Positions 40,771 to 51,024 of a DNA stretch of 64,000 nucleotides are shown in pieces. Under the pieces are notes generated by a model. It saw only the letters and a list, made by a program, of their open reading frames with translations. It made no database searches and was not told the DNA's origin. Origin of the DNA: Flectonema sp. DT1601 (Eukaryota; Euglenozoa; Diplonemea; Diplonemida; Diplonemidae). The stretch spans positions 1,480,702-1,544,701 of the forward strand of contig OZ025789.1 of the NCBI GenBank assembly GCA_964019425.1, written 5' to 3'. Within the stretch, counting starts at the first letter, position 1. Each line of letters starts with the position of its first letter. The translations under genes and the position numbers were made by a program.

Positions 40771-43700
40771 CTTGACGGGCGGGATTGGGCGGAAACGCGA
40801 AGGCGTCTTCTGCTACTGGCGGGTGACGTAGAGAGGAATCCGGGACCGAGACGCCGTCATGATGGACCCACTTCGGAGCTGCGAGTTATCAGCTGGAACT
40901 GCAGAACGATCAACGGAAGAGAGGAGTTCATAGGAAATATCCTGGGAAAGTACAGCCCTGATGTATTATGCCTGCAGGAAACCTCAGTTCGGAAGCCTCT
41001 ACATCACTGGAATTACATCACGTACAGGAGAGATAGACCGGGTAGAGGTGGCGGTATAATCACCATGGTGAAGAGAGGCCTTCAGCATGCTTGCTATGAA
41101 GTCTGTATCCCTTCGGTTAGAGGAATTGTTGAGACATTGGGTGTCAGGATTAATGATGAGATAAATGTTCTCAACGTGTATTCGCCGCCAAGTTCTAAGA
41201 TAGATTTTGATCTCTTCCCTTTGAAGCGTGATGAAAGGTTTATATTTGCTGGTGACTTCAATGCCCATCATAAACTCTGGTCGAAGAAGACGGATACGAA
41301 GGGCTGCCAGCTTCTGGAGTGGTGCAGATCTAATAACCTTCTAATTGCAAACGATCCGGGATTTGTGACGTTGCCGAGACACGGGACTTCGCCGGATGCA
41401 ATCCTACACCACGAGGAGTTACTACTACTACACTTCGGGCTAATAGGTGATGGCACTGAACATGGATCTGATCACTTACCTCTTGCTGCTGTCTTTGATA
41501 CGTTCTCACCTCTGGAAACAGTTAACAACCAGGCATCGAAAAAATCAGTCTGGGACTTTAATACAGCTGATTGGTACTCGTTCCGTCATGATTTGGATTA
41601 CCGACTTAGCAAGGTGAACAGTCCTCCGAAGGTGGGTATCAGAGCGGCAACATTTAACCGTATCCTGCTTCATGTGGCGAAGAAGAACATCCGCAGAAGG
41701 CTCAGGATCCAGGGTAAGAGGAGGAGAATGTGGAATTCCTCAACCCCTGAGACCAAACAAGCGAAGGGAAAATTCGTTGCTGAGAAACTTGCACAAGGTG
41801 AAGGTTTTGCATTCGCCTTTAAGAAGATTAAGGACTTGGATGCCGATGGGGGACAGGACGTCCAAATCCCTGAATTCAGTGAGGACCAACTCCCCAGTAA
41901 ATTTCTCGATCAGTTCGTTAAGACCTCTGTCAGGAAACAACTGAAATCTTCGAAGCTGAAGCCAAGTGATTACGTAGGTGCTTGTGGACCTCTGGTGATG
42001 TCTGAGCTTGAGCGCGCCATCAAGAAGGTTAAAACTGGTAAGGCTCCTGGTCCTGATGGAATCCACGGGGCGATGCTGAAGAACCTTTCTGCAACCGGTA
42101 GACGTTTTCTCTTAGCGGTGTTCAACGACTCCTGGCTCTCAGCTAGAGTTCCGAAGGTCTGGAAAGAGGGTATGATCAAACCGGTATACAAACCGGGTAA
42201 ACCCAAAGAAAAGCTATCCAGCTACAGACCGATCACGTTGACATCTGTAGTCGGTAAAATGCTTGAACGGATAATTTACGACAGGCTAATGTATTGGTTG
42301 ACGTCAAATAATGCCTTGTCCTCCATTCAGGCAGGCTTCAGAAGGGGTAGGAATACTTGCGAGCAAATCTCACTGCTGGTCAATGCGCTTCATGGTGCGA
42401 GAAAAGGTGGCAAGAGTTCGATACTGCTCTCTTTCGACTTCACTGAGGCATTTGATAGGATAAATCATGTTAAACTGATTGCTAAAATGGTGACGATGGG
42501 GATTCCTTCACCATTCATCGGATGGGTCGCTAACTTTCTGACGCGAAGGAAGGCAAAGGTTAGTGTCAATGGCAATCTGAGCGCATACAGAACTGTGACG
42601 AAAGGTGTTCCGCAAGGGTCGATTGTTGGGCCTCTCCTTTATCTGATATTTGTCGACGACCTGGCTAAGAAACTTGAGAAGACCGGATGTGTTTCAGCAC
42701 TCTACGCAGACGACACAGCTTGTGTGGTTTCGAATAAGGATTTTAAAGTAACTTACCGGATGGCGCAATTAGTCCTTGGGTTAGTAGATCGTTGGTGCAA
42801 AGATAATGACATGGCACTGTCGGTTTCGAAGACCTGCGGGATGCCGGTGGACTGTCCTAGGAATATGTATTGGAGACTGGGATTCCCCAGAACGTCAGGA
42901 GAGAACTTCTTTCGGATCAGTAGGGAGGAACTGGCTGGGATGATTCGGTCAAATGAAGAAGGTAGGCCATTACTTGGAAATGGGGCGATGATCCTCAAGC
43001 TGGGTGATACGGAGGTTACGAAGGCAAGTGAACTTCTTGAACTGATGCCAGTGGGTCCGGATCCGACCTGGGTGAAGTTGCTGACTGCCGTACTCATGCC
43101 GATGGTGGATAGTGTTAAGTACTTGGGTGTCCATATTGACGATGACCTTACATATGGTACACAAGTGGATAAACTACTGGATGAGACGAGGAAGGGACTT
43201 GTTCTGCTTCGAAAGTTGGAGCTATTCAACTTTGATTTCAAAACGCTGAACATGATCAAGAACTTATACATCCTCTCAAGGATTCTGTATGGGCTTGAGA
43301 GCTATGGACCTTTCCTGACAGATGAACAGCTTAAACCTATTGACCTGAATCTGAGGAAGATAGCTAGAAAGATCACTGGCTGCGGCTTCAACACAAGGTC
43401 CCTTCCGTTACTGTGGGAGGCGAACATACTACCGATGAGACTGCAGATTGAGAAGCAAGCCAGGATTGCTTTATTTAGGTATCGGTCACTGGATTGGGTT
43501 CCTTCTACGAAGGGAATCGCTAGTGGAACTTGGAGTTCAACTTTACCGGCCGAGGACCGTAATATGGAGATCCAGGGGATTGTCATGCCTGACAGCATCG
43601 AGCCATGGATAGATGTTCCGAACCTGGAGATATCTTGCGGATATGGACATTCGAAGACCGGTGTTGCTGAAGTGGACAAGGCTAAGTTCGAGGAGTACTG

Positions 43701-44634
43701 CAGCGAACTTAGGCCATGTACCTCGTCCATTTTTGTTGACGGATCCCACGACCCTGTCAACTACACGGCAGGCGCAGCGGCAGTGCAGATCACGCCGTGT
43801 GAACGGACCATGGCATCGAGACTAGTTGCAACGGAAAGTAGTTATAAAGCTGAACAGGTAACTCTGAAGCTGTTAATAAGTGAATTTGGAAAAGCAACCT
43901 CTGTCTTGGGTCCCAGATCTGGAATCACGAGAGTCTTCAGTGATTCTAAATCCAATCTGGATGAGCTGCGTGGTGGAATTGCGGCTCAGAGGAAGCTGAA
44001 CTCTCTCTCGATACTAGAAGGGATAAGAAAATTAGACTCATTCGTACACCTTCAATTCATCCCAGCTCACGTGGGAATTGAACCGCATGACAAGGCAGAT
44101 GAACTGGCGAAAAAGATCTCAAAAGATGTTAAGAGCAAGCCGGTGTCAACGACTATGGACTTCTTCGCACATAAGTCAAGGATAGCGAGGGAAGCTAACA
44201 GAAAGCTGTTTGGTAAGATTATGGAGGGTTCAACAAGGGCGAAACCACCGATCAAACGGGTGATGCTTAGGCAGTATCTTGATGCTACCGGAGGCCTGAG
44301 AGCGGCTCGATACCCCAAGGACATGCTGAGAGAATCAGAGATAAGGATAGCCAGGTTCAGAACGGGTTCTCACCCCCTGCTCAGGGTAAATGAACTACCG
44401 ATAAAGTGCCCCTTCTGCAAAAGAACAGACTCTTCTGCCCGACATCTAATATTTGATTGCGAGGATGGTGACGTGGTCCGCATTAGAGAAGGAACAATTA
44501 GATCAAACATTCAGGAAGCGAGAATCTCCGAGACCAAACTAAATCTTTCAATAATGTTTGCGACGAGAAATCTTCACGCCCTAGCCGGCTACTTATGGCA
44601 TTTGGAACAACGAACAGGCTTATCAAACTGTTAA
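40771..44634 (+). CDS. LINE family B ORF2: 2A-endonuclease-RT-RNase H
   Basis: Open from the ORF1 TGA, 1287 aa in the same frame as ORF1. Residues 13-26 are LLLLAGDVERNPGP, a canonical 2A sequence. About 38-245: endonuclease (VISWNCRT, VLCLQET, NVYSPP, AGDFNAHH, GSDHLPL). RT: GKAPGPDGIHGAML, YRPITLTS, FDFTEAFDRI, GVPQGSIVGPLLY, YADD at 645-648, YLGV at 784-787 (again a long spacer). RNase H from about 985 (IFVDGSHD, YKAEQVT, VFSDSKS, IPAHVGIEPHDKADELAK); knuckle CPFCKRTDSSARHLIFDC at 1213. The first ATG in frame (41065) is inside the endonuclease, beyond its Asn and Glu catalytic residues, so initiation there would give a dead nuclease. Expression therefore must come from upstream, by readthrough or non-AUG start. 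Confidence 0.9.
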   Translation, partial: LDGRDWAETRRRLLLLAGDVERNPGPRRRHDGPTSELRVISWNCRTINGREEFIGNILGKYSPDVLCLQETSVRKPLHHWNYITYRRDRPGRGGGIITMVKRGLQHACYEVCIPSVRGIVETLGVRINDEINVLNVYSPPSSKIDFDLFPLKRDERFIFAGDFNAHHKLWSKKTDTKGCQLLEWCRSNNLLIANDPGFVTLPRHGTSPDAILHHEELLLLHFGLIGDGTEHGSDHLPLAAVFDTFSPLETVNNQASKKSVWDFNTADWYSFRHDLDYRLSKVNSPPKVGIRAATFNRILLHVAKKNIRRRLRIQGKRRRMWNSSTPETKQAKGKFVAEKLAQGEGFAFAFKKIKDLDADGGQDVQIPEFSEDQLPSKFLDQFVKTSVRKQLKSSKLKPSDYVGACGPLVMSELERAIKKVKTGKAPGPDGIHGAMLKNLSATGRRFLLAVFNDSWLSARVPKVWKEGMIKPVYKPGKPKEKLSSYRPITLTSVVGKMLERIIYDRLMYWLTSNNALSSIQAGFRRGRNTCEQISLLVNALHGARKGGKSSILLSFDFTEAFDRINHVKLIAKMVTMGIPSPFIGWVANFLTRRKAKVSVNGNLSAYRTVTKGVPQGSIVGPLLYLIFVDDLAKKLEKTGCVSALYADDTACVVSNKDFKVTYRMAQLVLGLVDRWCKDNDMALSVSKTCGMPVDCPRNMYWRLGFPRTSGENFFRISREELAGMIRSNEEGRPLLGNGAMILKLGDTEVTKASELLELMPVGPDPTWVKLLTAVLMPMVDSVKYLGVHIDDDLTYGTQVDKLLDETRKGLVLLRKLELFNFDFKTLNMIKNLYILSRILYGLESYGPFLTDEQLKPIDLNLRKIARKITGCGFNTRSLPLLWEANILPMRLQIEKQARIALFRYRSLDWVPSTKGIASGTWSSTLPAEDRNMEIQGIVMPDSIEPWIDVPNLEISCGYGHSKTGVAEVDKAKFEEYCSELRPCTSSIFVDGSHDPVNYTAGAAAVQITPCERTMASRLVATESSYKAEQVTLKLLISEFGKATSVLGPRSGITRVFSDSKSNLDELRGGIAAQRKLNSLSILEGIRKLDSFVHLQFIPAHVGIEPHDKADELAKKISKDVKSKPVSTTMDFFAHKSRIAREANRKLFGKIMEGSTRAKPPIKRVMLRQYLDATGGLRAARYPKDMLRESEIRIARFRTGSHPLLRVNELPIKCPFCKRTDSSARHLIFDCEDGDVVRIREGTIRSNIQEARISETKLNLSIMFATRNLHALAGYLWHLEQRTGLSNC
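40807..40848 (+). other. 2A ribosome-skipping motif
   Basis: Encodes LLLLAGDVERNPGP, matching D-V-E-x-N-P-G-P preceded by a hydrophobic stretch. In known 2A sequences the ribosome fails to join the final Gly and Pro, releasing the upstream chain and continuing with Pro. Skipping would occur at 40845/40846. Twenty-six codons separate it from the ORF1 TGA. 2A motifs are documented in some trypanosome (L1Tc/ingi) and animal non-LTR elements. Confidence 0.88.
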
Positions 44635-44790
44635 CTGATTGGTAGTTGCTAATTCATTAGTATCATTCTTCCTTATCACACTCCTTAATCAACTCCTAAT
44701 TTCTCTGAGGACATCCGCAGAGCTTCATGGCTCGTAGGTAACCCAGTGGTCTTTGGCCACCGTCCCTGTACTGATCCTTCGCTTTATATT

Positions 44791-44845
44791 AACTGTGTCT
44801 TGAGATTCCTATCCGGGGAAGTCCTCCAACGGACTCAGGACAGTT
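44791..44845 (+). repeat. Conserved hairpin in family B 3'UTR
   Basis: AACTGTGTCTTGAG and CTCAGGACAGTT form an imperfect stem around a conserved core (AAGTCCTCCAACGGACT). The minus-oriented copies at 30984-31033 and 9920-9957 keep a stem with different base pairs (9 bp and about 6 bp), suggesting structure is retained. Such 3' structures are often where LINE reverse transcriptase recognises its RNA. Confidence 0.55.
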
Positions 44846-44967
44846 GCGCTTGTTTTTACTTGTTTACTTTATCAAAAAATAAGAAGGGCAAGAATGCTCA
44901 GAATGAAGAAAAATAAAGTGGAAAGACAGGGGGGATGTGACTAAATAAATAAATAAATAAATAAAAT

Positions 44968-45058
44968 TTTTTTTTTATTTATTTACTTTTTTTCTCTTCT
45001 TTTTTCTTCTTTTTTTTTCTTCTTCCCTTTTCCCTTATTTTCCCCTCTTTTTTTTTTC
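44968..45058. repeat. T/C-rich low-complexity spacer
   Basis: Pyrimidine runs between the family B (TAAA)n tail and the next family A fragment. No gene. Confidence 0.6.
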
Positions 45059-47512
45059 TATCTTCATAAACGATTTGATAGATAAACTAGAGATGTACGA
45101 ACCGACTGTCTATGTTTCAGGGTATTTTTGTGAGGAAGAACTAATCACACACATCGAAAGGAAGACAAGTTTCTCGCTACTGGGTTCTGATGTGAAGGAA
45201 TATGTTATGGAACTTATTGATAACGCTTATAAAGTTACCGATTTAAATGTTGTTATTGACGACCTTTCTATGGTTAATGTGCTGGTCAATCCTAGCTGGT
45301 CGGAATCCAAGCTTTCTAAGTTCCTCTCTCGCCTAAGTCGCCTCCTGCGAAGTAATCCCCTAGATAATGAACGTCTCTTTCCTCTAGTGTAATTTCTTAT
45401 TTTATTTATTAGTATCATTTCTCTTACTTTATTTCTTATTTTCTGATCTAATGTGGCGTGTTCTCCCTATCTTTGGCGAAAATTGGCGTTATCAGCCGTC
45501 TCTAACACTGTCTGCTCGCGTGGACGGTGGGTTTAGGTAGTCATTTGTTCCAGGTTATTCTACGTCTCTTATCGTCTGTGAGAGTCTCACGGTTGCTGGT
45601 AGCGATATAACTGTTACTCTGTGAGCTTTTCCTGGCTTTTGGCTTCCTAGGCTTCGTAAATAAATAAATAAATGTTGAAGTAGTAATAACCGCGGGCACT
45701 GTCAGCTGTTAGAAAACAAGGTTAACAACGCAGTCAAAATATTTGAAAGGTGGGCACTTGACTCACACATCAAAATCAATAAGAACCCTGGCAAGACGGA
45801 ATACATTCATGTGAGGCCAAGTGGAACACATGACAAGTCCCCAGTAGTAGTATACTCTGAAGAACACACATTTAAATATGTGGTGGCCATGGCAGAACAA
45901 ATGAGTAACCTTGTGAAGGATGATAACTCAACAACTGTAGTTTCAAAGAAGAATTCGCCATCACTCACCTGTACGTCGTCCCAAAACATAAGATCAAAGT
46001 CAAGCTACCGAACAAACCGGCGGTACTGAAAACATTGAAGATGAGTGCCCGCTTCTCACAACTGAAGAAAGTCCACAACAAGGCAGAAATAGATAAGATG
46101 CTGGAAAGAGTGGGACCCGGATTACACGGATTTGCCTATGCGGTTGGACGAAAAGTTCACAAGACGAATACCGTGCGGTATCTGGGTGTACATTATGACG
46201 AGAAGTTAACCTTTAAGTCGCAAATTCAAAAGATGATGACAGCTGCTTCCAAGGGTCTAGGCTTGTTGGTTAGACTCACCAGGATAGGCTGTAGAAAGAG
46301 GACACTCATCAGTATACTGGTGACGGTAGTGTTGGCAAGGGTGCTTTATGGTGACGCCAAGACTAAAGGAACACATCCAGTATAAGATGTGTAGAACCTA
46401 TGAACGTTTCAAATTGAGTCCGTTCCTACCGACTCGCAAGCTGACGAGAACAGGGAGTTCAGAATTATACCAAAAATCAAAATGGGGATGGAATGTCTGG
46501 ATAGACTATGTCTCTGGTGTCCCTGGCCTTGACAATTACCGGAGCATTACCAACCTGGAAGTGAACCCAGAACACTACACTGTCCCTCCATGGAAAAGTA
46601 CTAATGCGATGAGATTCACATATTCAAGCAACAAGGAAGAGGCTGAACAGCGAGAAACTGAACTACCAACTCACGAGATGAAAGTCTACACTGACGGGTC
46701 GATAAGACACAAACCCAAGACTTACATGACAGACTCGGCTGCCGCTGTGGTCATGGTTAGCGGAAGCAAGATGCGTCTACTTGGATATAAAATACCAGTA
46801 GCGGGTTCCTCTTATAGGACCGAGCAGATTGCAGTAAAACTGGCGTTGAAAAATTTAGTTCAGGTGGCGGAGGATGAACATGACAGACTCGGCTGCCGCT
46901 GTGGTCATAGTAAAAGAAAGCAAGATGCGTCTACTTGGATATAAAATACCAGTAGCGGGTTCCTCTTATAGGACCAAGCAGATTGCAGTGAAACTGGCGT
47001 TGGAAAATTTAGTTCAGGTGGCGGAGGATGAACATGAATCTCTAACAACAACGACGCACCTGTTGACTGATTCGATGTCAGTCATGCAGGCATTGGAACA
47101 AGGGCCATATAAACAAAGGTCCCCAATGAACAAAAAGATCTGGAAGTTGGCAATGAAACTGGAAAAGAAGGGAATCCAAGTCAACATGCAGTATGTACCG
47201 GCACACAGAAACGTGCGGTACAACGAAGTAGCGGACCAACTGGCGAAATTCGCTGCAGGCCTGAAGGAAGATCCACCTCACGAAGATGTTATTATTAAAC
47301 AGAACATTGATGACGTTTCACAAGCGGAGAAAACGGGAGAACTGGATCGGACCAGGATAGGTAAGACACCCTCCGTACATAGAAGCTCTAACACGACCAG
47401 AGGAAGTACTGATGTCACGCTTTAGAGTGGGACATTGCAGATCTCTGAAGAACAAAGGACTGAACGAGCTGTGCTTTTTCTGTAAACTTGGAAAGGCGAC
47501 AGCACATCATAG
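45059..47512 (+). mobile_element. Family A LINE, broken copy with internal insertion
   Basis: Matches family A ORF2 from about 35209 to 37112. After 55 bp (45059-45113) it is interrupted by a foreign segment (45114-45671) exactly at the FADD codons; LINE sequence resumes at about 45672. Further damage: small frameshifts, a deletion of about 135 bp at about 46353, a 154-bp tandem duplication (46727-46880 repeated from 46881), and a loss of about 23 bp near 47301. It lacks ORF1, endonuclease, most RT and the 3'UTR. Nucleotide identity to the full copy is very high, so the copy is young. Readable pieces include 46035-46385, 46348-46944 and 46874-47425. Confidence 0.88.
45114..45671 (+). mobile_element. 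Unknown retro-inserted segment with (TAAA)n tail
   Basis: 558 bp inserted in the RT of a family A copy and ending in (TAAA)4 at about 45657-45672, so probably a 5'-truncated retrotransposed sequence. It begins with a frame (to TAA at 45390-45392) that reads VSGYFCEEELITHIERKT... and LSKFLSRLSRLLRSNPLDNE, about 92 residues of ordinary protein-like composition, not matching family A, B or C. It could be the C-terminus of another LINE protein or of a captured host mRNA. The following 270 bp look like a 3'UTR. Confidence 0.55.
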
Positions 47513-48020
47513 AGTTTCTTCTTGATCTTTCTCCCAAGCTCACTTTATTTTGCTCGTGACCAAAGGTAACACCTAAAAATTCATACTCCTGTGACATCTT
47601 GACTGTGTCATTAGCTTCCAAGTAATATTTGCTGTCCTGGCAAGACAGTCCATTCTCTCAGTTGCACACCTGACCTTCTCCTTCTCCCCGAAAAGTCTGA
47701 TGTTATCGATCCACCAATGATCCCAATCTCCTTCTCCGCATATTCTTCTTTAACAAACAGCGGGTCACCAGAAACAACAGTGTTCATCAACACTGGGCGC
47801 ATTGGCAGAGAATATGCATTGCCAGACGAATCATAAAAACTAAACAATGAAGTCGATTCCTCAGGTATGCAGACCTGGTAAAATCCTGTTTTGAAATCCC
47901 TACATGAAGCAACCTCTGAATCCGGTAATGTGAACAAAGGTTCGTAACCTTGTGCAGATATCATCTCATTCTGTTCCTTCGTTCAGAGGATGAATCTCTG
48001 TCTCAGTTTCCTTTTCTTCG
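47513..48020 (-). mobile_element. Fossil reverse-transcriptase fragment of a tyrosine-recombinase (DIRS/Ngaro/VIPER-like) or LTR-type retroelement
   Basis: The minus strand shows the palm region of a reverse transcriptase of a kind different from the LINEs: a substrate-contact motif of the D-x-K-x-G-F-Y-Q type, the following basic-hydrophobic strand, and an F-L-G-V motif further on. It is partial and broken in several places, with no terminal repeats seen. It is inserted against, or was invaded by, the family A copy that ends at 47512. Family assignment is by pattern only. Confidence 0.5.
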
Positions 48021-48172
48021 AAAACCATGAATGGCACATTCTTGGAAGGTGGTACAGAATCAAAAGGTACAGCTATATCGCAAGAAGACTCAAATGCTGA
48101 TGAGAGAAATTGGCTAAGCTGACTCAACAGGTAAAGAAAGAAAGCTTTGATTCTGTTACATCACCCTAAAAC

Positions 48173-48254
48173 TGACAGGAGTGGGGTTTGAACCCACGCA
48201 TCCGAAGATAGAGGAACTTGAGTCCTCCGCCTTAGACCGCTCGGCCATCCTGCC
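48173..48254 (-). tRNA. tRNA-Leu(CAA)
   Basis: Third identical 82-nt copy (anticodon CAA, long variable arm). Only a T4 run follows its 3' end, a weaker terminator than the other two. The T-run of a family C LINE end (48268-48287) begins 13 bp upstream of its 5' end. Confidence 0.95.
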
Positions 48255-48267
48255 ATGTTTTCTGTAC

Positions 48268-48323
48268 TTTTTTTTTTTTTTTTTTTTGGTTACACTCGTC
48301 TGTGCTTCCAGACTCTTTGTTTT
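48268..48323 (-). mobile_element. Family C LINE 3'-terminal module with A-tail
   Basis: T20 on + (48268-48287) followed by GGTTACACTCGTCTGTGCTT and CCAGACTCTTTG, the same terminal module as at 8180 and 31109. In minus orientation it is a LINE 3' end with poly(A) pointing at tRNA-Leu. Only about 35 bp of body remain before family A sequence begins. Confidence 0.7.
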
Positions 48324-51024
48324 TAACCGACTCGCGGGAGATGGCAGATGTCTTCACCAAAACATACGCAGACCAATTCAAATTCGAAGACGGTGAACCA
48401 ACCTTACAAGGAATACCTGATGATAACTCGGTGGAATTTGGAATGCCTGAACTGGAACGACAAATTTCAAAAACAAAGGAGAAGAAGGCACCTGGACCTG
48501 ACCACATCTGGAACTCGATGTTAAAACAACTTCCAAAAGCTTTCCTCGAGCAACTACTAAGACTATTCAACCTCTCATGGCAACGATCAGCAGTACCCAG
48601 GTGCTGGAAAAGTGGAATGGTAATACCCATACTGAAACCTGATAAAGACAAGAAACAAGTCTTATCGTACAGACCGATAGCACTAACCTCGACCGTCTCG
48701 AAACTCTTTGAAAGAATGGTCGTAGAACGGATGCACCACCTGTTGAAAGACAGAATGAATCCGAGGCAAGCAGCCTACAAACGAGGGCGGGATTCCATTG
48801 AAAATCTCTGTATAGTTACAGACAAACTCAAAAGTGCCAAGGCAATGGGAGAAGAAGCGATATTAATCACCTTCGACCTACAAAAAGCCTTCGATGCAGT
48901 TCAACCGGCAACTCTTCTAAATAAGATGTCCAAAATAGGACTACCAACGAAATATCTACGGTGGGTTCAAAACTACTTGACTAGTAGGAAGATTTCAACA
49001 AGGGTGAATGGAGTGAAGGGAGCATTCCGGAACATTCGAGTAGGAGTGCCACAAGGAAGCGTGCTGGGACCCCAGTTATTCTCTATCTTCATAAATGATT
49101 TGATAGATAAACTAGAGATGTACGAACCGACTGTCTTTGCAGATGATGTTGGAATAGTAATAACCGCAGGCACTGTCAGCTGTTTAGAAAACAAGGTTAA
49201 CAACGCAGTCAAAATATTTGAAAGGTGGGCACTTGACTCACACATCAAAATCAATAAGAACCCTGGCAAGACGGAATACATTCACGTGAGGCCAAGTGGA
49301 ACTCATGACAAGTCCCCAGTAGTAGTATACTCTGAAGAACACACATTTAAATATGTGGTGGCCACGGCAGAACAAATGAGTAACCTTGTGAAGGATGATA
49401 ACTCAACAACTGTAGTTTCAAAAGAAGAATTCGCCATCACTCACCTGTATGTCGTTCCAAAACATAAGATCAAAGTCAAGCTACCGAACAAACCGGCGGT
49501 ACTGAAAACAATGAAGATGAGTGCCCGCTTCCCACAACTGAAGAAAGTCCACAACAAGGCAGAAATAGATAAGATGCTGGAAAGAGTGGGACCCGGATTA
49601 CACGGATTTGCCTATGCGGTTGGACGAAAAGTTCACAAGACGAATACCGTGCGGTATCTAGGCGTACATTATGACGAGAAGTTAACCTTTAAGTCGCAAA
49701 TTCAAAAGATGATGACAGCTGCTTCCAAGGGTCTAGGCTTGTTGGTTAGACTCACCAGGATAGGCTGCAGAAAGAGGACACTCATCAGTATACTGGTGAC
49801 GGTGGTGTTAGCAAGGGTGCTTTATGGTGTTGAAAGCTTTGCTTGGATGCTACCAAAAGAGTGCTTCGAACAACTGGAATTACTGGTAAATAGGGCAGTG
49901 AGGCTGGTAACTGGATGTCTGCGGAGCACCAAACTACAGAGACTTTACAAAGAAGCCGACACGCCAAGACTGAAGGAACACATCCAGTATAAGATGTGTA
50001 GAACTTATGAACGTTTCAAATTGAGTCCGTTCCTACCGACTCGCAAGCTGACGAGAACAGGGAGTTCAGAATTATTTCAAAAATCGAAATGGGGATGGAA
50101 TGTCTGGATAGACTATGTCTCTGGTGTCCCTGGCCTTGACAACTACCGGAGCATTACCAACCTGGAAGTGAACCCAGAACACTACACTGTCCCTCCATGG
50201 AAAAGTACTAATGCGATGAAATTCACATATTCACGCAACAAGGAAGAGGCTGAACAGCGAGAAACTGAATTACCAGCTCACGAGATGAAAGTCTACACTG
50301 ACGGGTCGATAAGACACAAACCCAACACTTACATGACAGACTCGGCTGCCGCTGTGGTCATGGTTAACGGAAGCAAGATGCGTCTACTTGGTATATAAAA
50401 TACCAGTAGCGGGTTCCTCTTATAGGACCGAGCAGATTGCAGTAAAAATGGCGTTGGAAAATTTAGTTCAGGTGGCGGAGGATGAACATGAATCTCTAAC
50501 AACAACGACGCACCTGTTGACTGATTCGATGTCAGTCATGCAGGCATTGGAACAAGGGCCATATAAACAAAGGTCCCCAATGAACAAAAAGATCTGGAAG
50601 TTGGCAATGAAATTGGAGAAGAAGGGAATCCAAGTCAACATGCAGTAATGTACCGGCACACAGAAACGTGCGGTACAACGAAGTAGCGGACCAACTGGCG
50701 AAATTCGCTGCGGGCCTGAAGGAAGATCCACCTCACGAAGATGTTATTATTAAACAACTGCCCACTCAACTTGACATGGGAACATTGATGACGTTTCACA
50801 AGCGGAGAAAACGGGAGAACTGGATCGGACCAGGAGAGGTAAGACACCCTCCGTACATCGAAGCTCTAACACGACCAGAGGAAGTACTGATGTCACGCTT
50901 TAGAGTGGGACATTGCAGATCTCTGATAATCAAAGGACTGAACGAGCTGTGCTTTTTCTGTAAACTTGGAAAGGCGACAGCACATCATGTATTATTTATA
51001 TGCGAACATTGGTGTATAGAAACC
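48324..51024 (+). mobile_element. Family A LINE, 5'- and 3'-truncated copy
   Basis: Begins at the equivalent of 34449 in the full copy and ends at the equivalent of about 37146, inside ORF2 just after the CCHC knuckle. The RT frame is open to 50398 (FADD and RNase H Asp present), then single-base insertions near 50392 and 50648 shift the frame. Otherwise nearly identical to the full-length copy. The 3' end, UTR and tail are replaced by the 8-bp tandem array, whose first unit arises at the LINE's own AAACCT. Confidence 0.9.

Larger units (their letters stand above)
37574..44967 (+). mobile_element. Near full-length non-LTR retrotransposon, family B, with 2A motif
   Basis: About 7.4 kb. ORF1 (Q-rich coiled coil) and ORF2 (endonuclease, RT, RNase H, CCHC) lie in one reading frame separated by a single TGA (40768-40770); a 2A motif (40807-40848) lies between TGA and endonuclease. 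The 3'UTR (44635-44940) has a conserved hairpin and ends in GATGTGAC plus (TAAA)n at 44940-44965, like the (TAA)n tails of I elements and unlike the poly(A) of family A. Domain motifs are intact. The 5' end lacks an in-frame ATG before 38017, so it may be slightly truncated or use another start. Confidence 0.88.

Noticed and set aside
41065-44634. ATG at 41065 as the true start of LINE family B ORF2
   Set aside because: It would delete the 2A motif and the endonuclease residues in WNCRT and LQET.
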